Shown here one piece after another: positions 8,200-14,092 of a stretch of 64,000 bases of DNA; the stretch's first letter is position 1, and every line of letters starts with the position of its first letter. The position numbers were made by a program, and so were the translations under genes. The notes beneath the pieces are model-generated. The model saw only the letters and a list, made by a program, of their open reading frames with translations. It was not told the DNA's origin and searched no databases. The stretch comes from Sutterella sp047777475 (GTDB lineage: Bacteria > Pseudomonadota > Gammaproteobacteria > Burkholderiales > Burkholderiaceae_F), in NCBI GenBank assembly GCA_047777475.1, contig JBKEET010000004.1, positions 85,915 through 149,914 on the forward strand, in the 5' to 3' direction.

Positions 8200-8643
8200 T
8201 ATCTCCGGACTGCATGGGGGAAAAGGGGAATTGCCGGCGGAGCATCCCCGCGCCGGCATTTTTATTATGCGCCTAAGGATCATGAGATGATCTATTAATT
8301 TCCGGCTTTTGTGATGTATACCAAGACGGATGAAATGAAGATGATCCTTGATACTCTAGAAACGGAATATTTCAATAAATATCGTTAAAAAACAAACTAT
8401 TGAAAATATATGCGATTTGATCGGACAAGAAACGCGGGGGCCTGCATCCTGATGCTGTTGCGCAGCGGATACGAGGATCTTATAAAAAATATATGTGCTG
8501 TTTGATCTTATTGATTTTAAAAGAATTAAGTTTTTGATGAACGCCGCGGGGCGCCGGCGTGCCGCGTGAAGCCGTTCGGGAGCGCAGAGCGCGCCGGAAG
8601 AGAAAGAGGCAGGAGGGGGAGCCTCTGTGAAAATTTTTTTAAA
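8200..8643. other. AT-rich non-coding stretch upstream of the fez-like operon
   Basis: This part is clearly richer in AT than the flanking genes. The only open frame is 24 codons (8313-8387, MYTKTDEMKMILD...), which has no recognisable family and could be a small protein or the tail of a lost gene. AGAGGC/GCCTCT at about 8605-8627 followed by a T7 run at 8634-8640 may be a plus-strand terminator isolating the Fur-controlled promoter from upstream transcription. Confidence 0.35.
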
Positions 8644-8662
8644 GATAATGATTCCTATTACC
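8644..8662 (+). promoter_or_regulatory. Fur-box-like site 1
   Basis: GATAATGATTCCTATTACC matches the 19-bp Fur consensus at about 14 positions, including the whole left half. It lies about 90 bp before the first gene of the fez-like operon. Confidence 0.6.
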
Positions 8663-8668
8663 TTTATA

Positions 8669-8687
8669 AATGATATTGAGTATCATT
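8669..8687 (+). promoter_or_regulatory. Fur-box-like site 2, near-perfect palindrome
   Basis: AATGATATTGAGTATCATT is a seven-base inverted repeat around five bases. It matches the core TGATAATGATTATCATT at 15 of 17 positions. It lies six bases after site 1, an arrangement typical of Fur-repressed promoters. A TATAAA and a GATATT hexamer overlap the two sites, so bound Fur would block the promoter. This predicts that the downstream operon is switched on by iron limitation. Confidence 0.75.
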
Positions 8688-8752
8688 AGCGCGTTGCGAA
8701 AGATCGGCTTTCGCACAATCCCAAGCTCAAATTTATTAAGAGGACTCCTTTT

Positions 8753-9058
8753 ATGACGGAAACTACGAAATACGGACTCTTCTTCCTCGGCGGCCTGGCC
8801 GTCGGTGCGCTCGGCGCCGTTGCAATCACGCGCGGCAGGCCGCAGCTTCGCCCGCTCGCGACGGACCTTGTCGCCGCCGGCATCGATGCGAAGGAGAAGG
8901 CGATGGGCGCCGTGGAAAGCGCCAAGGAAGATCTCGCCGACGTGATTGCCGAGGCGCAGGTGAAGCGCGAGGAAAAGCGCGCCGCCGCCGAGGCCCGGGA
9001 AGCCGCCAAGGCCGCGGAAGGCGCCTGCGGCGAAGAGGGCGTCCCCGCCAAGGCTTAA
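8753..9058 (+). CDS. Small glycine-zipper membrane protein, first gene of fez-like operon
   Basis: This 101-residue protein has one N-terminal membrane segment rich in small residues (GLFFLGGLAVGALGAVAI, with GxxxG-type spacing) followed by a long charged helix rich in Ala, Glu and Lys. It starts at an ATG preceded by AGAGGA. It is the first gene after the two Fur-box-like sites and lies 15 bp before the P1B ATPase gene, so all four genes probably form one transcript. Small glycine-zipper membrane proteins accompany the ATPase in described ferrosome (fez) clusters, from memory of that literature. I give no symbol because family membership needs a profile search. Confidence 0.7.
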   Translation: MTETTKYGLFFLGGLAVGALGAVAITRGRPQLRPLATDLVAAGIDAKEKAMGAVESAKEDLADVIAEAQVKREEKRAAAEAREAAKAAEGACGEEGVPAKA

Positions 9059-9073
9059 GGAACAGGGCGGGCC

Positions 9074-11500
9074 ATGCTCTTCAGGCTGATTCACGAGACG
9101 GGCAACCGGCAGCGCTGGCGCACGGGGTCCGTCCTTTCACGCGCCAGCGCGGAGCTGATGGCGTCCGAAATCTCCGCGCTGTCAGGCGTGGCGGCCGTCT
9201 CCGTGAATCCGCGCACGGGGTCGGTCACGGCTTATTTCGACACGGTCTCCGGCAGAACGGCGCTGGCGCGCTATCTTGCGGGCCTTTCGCAGCACCCGCC
9301 GATCCTTCGGCCGGGCCGCCGCGGCGCGGCACCGATGCCGGCGCCGGGCAAGCCTTTTCAGGCAGGCACGGCGCTCGGCGACTCGCTGCGCCTCCTGAGC
9401 GGGAGCCGGCTTCTTTCCGGGCTCTGGCGCTCGGTGGCCTCGGGAACGGAAAACATGCCGGTGCTCGCGCGCGTTGTGCGCCCGGTGCTCCGGCTTTTTG
9501 AGCCCCCGAAGGAAAAGCCGGCGGCGGCCGCCCGGACGGCCGGCCGCGGCGGCGCGCTCGCCGAAAGCGTCTATGAGGCGCAGGGCGCCGAGCTCGATTT
9601 CGGCCCGCTGGCCCGCTTCGTCGCCGTGAGGCCGTTCCTTCCCGCCGCGGTGAATGCGGCCAACACGCTTCTCGACGGCATCCCGATCGTCCTGCACGGC
9701 CTTCGGGAGCTTTTGAGGGGACGGCTCAACGTGGCGGTGCTTGACGCGGCCGCCGTGCTTGTCTCGCTCCTGCGGCGCGACTTCCGCACGGCGGGCGTGC
9801 TCACGCTGCTGCTCGGCATGGGCGAAATGCTCGAAAACTACGCCAAGAAGCGCTCGATGGCTTCGCTCGCGGAGGAGCTCGCCCTGAAGAGCGACACGGC
9901 CTGGGTGAGGCTTCCCGACGGCACAAGCGCGAAGCGCCCGATCAGGACGCTCACGGCGCAGGACGCCGTGGTGGTCCGCGCCGGCAGCATCATCCCGGTC
10001 GACGGCGTGGTGCTTTCGGGCGAGGCCTCCGTCAACCAGGCGGCCATGACGGGCGAGTCCGCACCGGTGCGCAAGAGCGCGGGCGGCGCCGTCTTTGCGG
10101 GCACCGTGCTCGAAAGCGGCGAAATCGACGTGCGCCCCACCGGCATCGGCGACGGCACGCGGCTTTCCTCGATCATCCGCTTCATCGAGGAAAGCTCCCG
10201 TACCAAGGCGGCCGCGGAGAGCAGGGCGCTGCGGCTGGCGGACGCCATCGTGCCCTTCAATTTCCTCCTTGCGGGCCTCGTCTGGCTCGTGACGCGCGAT
10301 CTGACGCGGACGGCCTCGGTGCTCCTCGTCGACTACAGCTGCGCGCTGCGGCTGGCCACGCCGCTCGCCTTCCTCGCCGCCATGAAAGAGGGCACGGCCC
10401 GCGGCGTGGTCGTCAAGGGCGGGCGCTACCTCGAGGCGCTTGCCGAAGCCGACACCGTTGTGTTCGACAAGACGGGCACGCTCACGCAGGCCGAGCCGAA
10501 GCTCTCGGACGCCGTCTCGCTCGACGCGCGCTTCACGGGCGACGGGATCCTGCGCCTGGCGGCCTGCCTCGAAGAGCATTTCCCGCATCCCGTCTCGCGC
10601 GCCGTCGTGAGGGCGGCCGAGCAGAAGGGACTGAGCCACTGGATCGAAGTGCACGGCGCCGAGGTGCAGTACGTCGTTGCGCACGGCATCTGCTCGACGG
10701 TCGACGGCCGGCGCGTGCTGCTTGGCTCGCGCCACTTTGTCGAGGAAGACGAGGGCGCCGACTGCAGCGCGGCCGCCGGGGAGCTTGTTCGGCTCACCGC
10801 CGAAGGCAAGACCGTCCTTTACCTGGCGCTCGACGGCAGGGTCATCGGGCTGCTCGGCATCGAGGATCCGCTCCGGCCCGAGGCCGAGAGGGTCATCGCC
10901 GAGCTGCGCCGCAGGGGCAAGCGCATCGTCATGCTCACGGGCGACGACCGCCGCACGGCCGCCGCGGTGGCCGCGCGCCTCGGCATCGCGGAATTCCGCG
11001 CGCAGGTGCTGCCCGGCGGCAAGGCCGACGAGGTGGTGCGCCTCAAGAAAGGCGGCGCCAAGGTGCTCATGGTGGGCGACGGCATCAACGACAGCCCGGC
11101 GCTGAGCGCGGCCGACGTCGGCATGACGATGCGCGACAGCACCGATATCGCGCAGGAAGTGGCCGACGTCGTCACCGAGCCGTCGCTCGAGCGGCTGCTC
11201 ACGGCGATCGACCTCGGCGAGGCGGTCATGGCGCGCATCCGCAGGAACACCGCCGCTTCCGTCGGCCTCAACACGGCCTTCCTGGCGGGCGGCCTGACGG
11301 GAACGCTCACGCCGACCGTCTCCGCCCTGCTGCACAACGCGACGACGATCGGCGTGTGCGTGAACGCCATGCGCCCGGCGCTCGGTCCCCTCGAGGGCGG
11401 GGAGGGCCTCAGGGAAGAGGCCGCCCGCGAGCTCATCGACCTGTCGGAGCGCCTCAGCGCCGTCAAAGCCCGGCTGGCCCGGAGCCTCGCGCTTTTCTAA
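9074..11500 (+). CDS. P1B-type metal ATPase with SCA membrane motif, FezB-like
   Basis: This 808-residue P-type ATPase begins with an HMA-like domain lacking CxxC (residues 1-75, with VSVNPRTGSVTAYFD). It has the actuator motif MTGES, the phosphorylation motif DKTGTLT (about residue 465), the P1B-specific HP pair in HFPHPVSRAV, and the hinge motif VGDGINDSPAL. The membrane metal motif preceding DKTGTLT reads DYSCALRLATP where copper and zinc pumps have CPC. This S-C-A variant is, from memory, that of the P1B-6 group, which includes FezB, the ATPase needed for ferrosome formation and iron loading. The upstream Fur-box-like sites also point to iron. The likely role is moving iron into an intracellular membrane compartment; export from the cell is the alternative. 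Confidence 0.8.
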   Translation: MLFRLIHETGNRQRWRTGSVLSRASAELMASEISALSGVAAVSVNPRTGSVTAYFDTVSGRTALARYLAGLSQHPPILRPGRRGAAPMPAPGKPFQAGTALGDSLRLLSGSRLLSGLWRSVASGTENMPVLARVVRPVLRLFEPPKEKPAAAARTAGRGGALAESVYEAQGAELDFGPLARFVAVRPFLPAAVNAANTLLDGIPIVLHGLRELLRGRLNVAVLDAAAVLVSLLRRDFRTAGVLTLLLGMGEMLENYAKKRSMASLAEELALKSDTAWVRLPDGTSAKRPIRTLTAQDAVVVRAGSIIPVDGVVLSGEASVNQAAMTGESAPVRKSAGGAVFAGTVLESGEIDVRPTGIGDGTRLSSIIRFIEESSRTKAAAESRALRLADAIVPFNFLLAGLVWLVTRDLTRTASVLLVDYSCALRLATPLAFLAAMKEGTARGVVVKGGRYLEALAEADTVVFDKTGTLTQAEPKLSDAVSLDARFTGDGILRLAACLEEHFPHPVSRAVVRAAEQKGLSHWIEVHGAEVQYVVAHGICSTVDGRRVLLGSRHFVEEDEGADCSAAAGELVRLTAEGKTVLYLALDGRVIGLLGIEDPLRPEAERVIAELRRRGKRIVMLTGDDRRTAAAVAARLGIAEFRAQVLPGGKADEVVRLKKGGAKVLMVGDGINDSPALSAADVGMTMRDSTDIAQEVADVVTEPSLERLLTAIDLGEAVMARIRRNTAASVGLNTAFLAGGLTGTLTPTVSALLHNATTIGVCVNAMRPALGPLEGGEGLREEAARELIDLSERLSAVKARLARSLALF

Positions 11501-11518
11501 TAAAGGAGAAAACGACTC

Positions 11519-12076
11519 ATGACGGATCTCACGCGCTTCATCAGAAGCTTTCTGCCGGGCCGCGCAAGGCTGCGGCATCCCGCCCTGCGGGGCATTGCGC
11601 CGGAGGAAGCGGCCGAGCTCGAGGCTTTCCTTGCTTCTTTCAAAGGGGTCACGAAGGCCGAGGTGAGCCCGCGCACGGGCTCGGTGCTGCTTTTCTGGGA
11701 CGAAGCGCAGACATCGGGCAGGGCGCTCCTCAATGAGCTCGGCGCCTTTGCGGACATGATGTTCGGCGGGCAGGCGCCTTTGCCGCGGGAAGGCGTGCAC
11801 AGGACGCGGAGCCCGGCCGTCCGCGCGGCGGCCGCCGTCGACAGAGGGGCGGGCGACATCTTCGCGCGCGCCGCCTCCGTCTTGATGCCCGAAGCTTCGA
11901 AGAGGGCGCCGCGGCGGGCCGGCATCGTGCTCGAAAACCGGGTGCTCCTAGCATCGCTCGCGGCAAGCGTCGGGTCGCTGGCGCTGCGGCGGTCTCCGGC
12001 GCTGCACGCCGGCCTCGGGGCGCTCTACCTCGCGCTCCTTTCGCTGCACCTGCTGCGGCACCGCCGCGTGCTTTGA
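11519..12076 (+). CDS. HMA2-like protein with C-terminal membrane segments, fez-like operon
   Basis: This 185-residue protein starts at an ATG with AAAGGAGA upstream. Residues 1-75 form an HMA-like domain without CxxC whose GVTKAEVSPRTGSVLLFWD strand closely parallels GVAAVSVNPRTGSVTAYFD in the ATPase next door, so the two domains are probably paralogous modules. The C-terminal 60 residues have two hydrophobic segments separated by a short RRSPALH turn, and the tail is strongly basic (HLLRHRRVL). Ferrosome clusters encode accessory proteins with HMA-like domains beside the ATPase, which fits, but the assignment rests on order and domain type rather than a database match. It is 18 bp downstream of the ATPase gene. 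Confidence 0.7.
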   Translation: MTDLTRFIRSFLPGRARLRHPALRGIAPEEAAELEAFLASFKGVTKAEVSPRTGSVLLFWDEAQTSGRALLNELGAFADMMFGGQAPLPREGVHRTRSPAVRAAAAVDRGAGDIFARAASVLMPEASKRAPRRAGIVLENRVLLASLAASVGSLALRRSPALHAGLGALYLALLSLHLLRHRRVL

Positions 12077-12085
12077 GGAGGGGGC

Positions 12086-12406
12086 ATGCGAAAAATTTTC
12101 CGCCTGGTCCTGCTCCTTGCCGCGCTCGCGCTGTCGCTTGCCGTGCTGGCGGGCGCCGCGGCGGTGCTGCTGCTCTCGCTTGCCGCCGCGCTCATCGCCG
12201 CCTGCGCGGCGCTTGCGGCGGCGCCCGGCGAAACCAAGGCGCTCTTTGCGGCGGCCGCGGAACGCATCGACGGCTGGCTTTCGCGCCTTGAGGCGCTTTG
12301 GCGCGAGGCGAGGGCGGCCGTCGACGGCTGGGGCGAAAAAGCGCTCGGCACTGCATCTTCCGGGGTACAGAGGGAAAACCCGGACGGGTCTCCGCCAAAA
12401 GCGTAA
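12086..12406 (+). CDS. Small hydrophobic membrane protein, last gene of fez-like operon
   Basis: This 106-residue protein starts at an ATG with a very strong GAGGAGGGGG ribosome site, nine bases after the previous stop codon. Residues 5-48 are almost wholly Ala, Leu and Val and could form a membrane hairpin. An amphipathic stretch with tryptophans (RIDGWLSRLEALWREAR) follows, then a polar tail. I recognise no family. A hairpin plus an amphipathic helix could shape or coat a membrane, which would suit an organelle-forming operon; that is inference. Confidence 0.65.
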   Translation: MRKIFRLVLLLAALALSLAVLAGAAAVLLLSLAAALIAACAALAAAPGETKALFAAAAERIDGWLSRLEALWREARAAVDGWGEKALGTASSGVQRENPDGSPPKA

Positions 12407-12549
12407 TACCTTGTCCGGATCTGCTTGAATTAGGCGTTTCCGACTAGTGCAAGAGCCCTTTCATGGCAAGTCTCTGCTTTAAAATCAATCGCGTTCGAAT
12501 AAGCCGCCGGGAGCCCTGCTGCCGGCATCAATAAAGAAGGACCAATCCA

Positions 12550-13380
12550 ATGAAACTCAAGCTTTTTGCTTCCGTGTGCATTGCCGCCGGCCTGGCAGTC
12601 GGCCTTGCCGGCTGCGGCGACAAGAAGGACGCCGCCCCCAAGGCGGGCGCCGCCGCCGCTCCCGTGACGATCACCGTCGGCGCGAGCCCCGTTCCCCATG
12701 CCGACATCCTCAAGCAGGTTGCCCCCGTCCTCAAGGCTCAGGGCGTCAACCTCAAGGTCATTGAATTCTCTGACTACGTCAAGCCCAACCTGTCGCTCGC
12801 CGACAAGGAGCTCGACGCCAACTTCTTCCAGCACAAGCCCTACCTCGAGAGCTTCTGCAAGGACCGCGGCCTGAAGCTCACGAGCCTCGTGGCCGTGCAT
12901 ATCGAGCCGATGGGCGTGTACTCGCATAAGGTCAAGGCCCTCGCCGACACGCCCGAAGGCGCCAAGGTGGCGATCCCCAACGATCCGACCAACGGCGGCC
13001 GCGCCCTCAAGGTGCTTGAAAACGCCGGCCTCATCAAGCTCAAGGAAGGCGTCGGCATCATGGCCACCGTCGCCGACGTGGCCTCGAACCCCAAGAAGCT
13101 CTCCTTCGTTGAGGTGGAAGCCGCCCAGCTGCCCCGCGCGCTCGACGACGTGACGCTTGCCGTCATCAACTCGAACTACGCTTTGGGCGCCAAGCTCAAC
13201 CCGGTCAAGGACGCGCTCGCGATCGAGGCGAAGGATTCGCCTTACGCCAACGTCATCGCGGTCCGCGTGGGCGATGAGAACCGCCCCGAGCTGCAGAAGC
13301 TCAAGACCGCCGTCACCTCGCCCGAGGTGAAGAAGTTCATCGAAGACACCTACAAGGGCGCCGTGGTTCCGGCGTTCTGA
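12550..13380 (+). CDS. metQ: MetQ/NlpA-family methionine-binding lipoprotein
   Basis: This 276-residue exported substrate-binding lipoprotein has a lipobox ending in GLAGC (Cys at about residue 22). Family blocks follow: VGASPVPHADIL, the ligand-pocket block ELDANFFQHKPYLESF, VAIPNDPTNGGRAL, and a C-terminal INSNYAL. It would deliver methionine to a MetNI importer. No metN or metI lies in the window, so it either serves a transporter encoded elsewhere or acts as an orphan receptor. It sits 144 bp after the fez-like operon, so it probably has its own promoter. A strong terminator follows. Confidence 0.93.
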   Translation: MKLKLFASVCIAAGLAVGLAGCGDKKDAAPKAGAAAAPVTITVGASPVPHADILKQVAPVLKAQGVNLKVIEFSDYVKPNLSLADKELDANFFQHKPYLESFCKDRGLKLTSLVAVHIEPMGVYSHKVKALADTPEGAKVAIPNDPTNGGRALKVLENAGLIKLKEGVGIMATVADVASNPKKLSFVEVEAAQLPRALDDVTLAVINSNYALGAKLNPVKDALAIEAKDSPYANVIAVRVGDENRPELQKLKTAVTSPEVKKFIEDTYKGAVVPAF

Positions 13381-13425
13381 TGCGGTTCTGAGACGCGGCC
13401 TCTCAGGGGGCCCCGCAAGTACGGC

Positions 13426-13462
13426 AAAGGCCTGCAGGGGAGAAGTCCCCGGCAGGCCTTTT
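13426..13462. terminator. Bidirectional terminator between metQ and hxlR-type gene
   Basis: AAAGGCCTGC-a-GGGG and CCCC-g-GCAGGCCTTTT form a 14-bp stem with runs of A and T on both flanks. It serves the two convergent genes. Confidence 0.9.
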
Positions 13463-13483
13463 CTCTCTCTGTGCTTTCTTCAG

Positions 13484-13969
13484 TCAGTTGGCGGCGGCAG
13501 GGCGGATATGCTCGACCGCGCGGCTCACTTCGGCGGCGAGCGGGTCGCTGCTGTCCTCGGCGGGCGGCTTCATCGAGCAGCAGGCCTTCTTGTGCCGGCT
13601 TTCGAGGTAGGCCGAGCCCCAGCGGTACATGGCCGTGAGGATCGGCTTGAGGCTTCTGCCGGTTTCGGTGAGCGAGTACTCGACCTTCGGCGGCACGACG
13701 GGATAGACGTGCCGCGTCACGAAGCCGTCGGCCTCGAGCTCGCGCAGCTGCTGCGTGAGCATCTTCGGCGTGGCGGCCGGCACGGCGCGGCGCAGGTCCG
13801 AGTAGCGCATCGTGCCTTCGAGCAGGTTCCAGAGGATCAGCGACTTGTGCTTGCCGCCGATGAGCGAAAGCGTGGCCGCGACGGGGCAGAGCACTTCCGT
13901 TTCTTTTTTCTCGGCCGTTTCGGCTTTTTCGGACTGCCCGCGGCAGCACGGCGGAAGTTCGTTTTTCAT
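13484..13969 (-). CDS. HxlR-family regulator with cysteine-rich ends
   Basis: This 161-residue protein has a winged-helix HxlR core (CPVAATLSLIGGKHKSLILW, then MRYSDLRRAVPAATPKMLTQQLRELEADG, then the wing up to YSLTETGRSL). The conserved N-terminal Cys of the family (EVLCPVAATL) is present. It also has an extra CC pair near position 8 and another CC pair after the core (HKKACCSMKPP), unusual for a standard HxlR protein. The ATG has AGGAGA upstream. It is divergent from copA, so regulation of copA by a thiol-based metal or redox signal is a reasonable inference. Confidence 0.88.
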   Translation of the reverse strand: MKNELPPCCRGQSEKAETAEKKETEVLCPVAATLSLIGGKHKSLILWNLLEGTMRYSDLRRAVPAATPKMLTQQLRELEADGFVTRHVYPVVPPKVEYSLTETGRSLKPILTAMYRWGSAYLESRHKKACCSMKPPAEDSSDPLAAEVSRAVEHIRPAAAN

Positions 13970-13997
13970 TGGGATTCTCCTGAGTATCTTTTTAGGT

Positions 13998-14049
13998 ACT
14001 ATACTACTTTTCAGTGCGTTCTTGCGAAAATTGCCCTTCTACCTATAAT
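13998..14049. promoter_or_regulatory. Divergent hxlR-type/copA promoter region
   Basis: For copA, TTGCGA (14022-14027) and TATAAT (14044-14049) are separated by 16 bp. For the divergent regulator, TATAGT reads on the minus strand at 13998-14003. The sequence between and beside them (TAGGTACTATACTACT, 13993-14008) has repeated TACT units that could be the regulator's site. Confidence 0.5.
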
Positions 14050-14092
14050 AGCCCCATCGATTAACGAGAATAATTCTTAAAGGGGCTTTATT

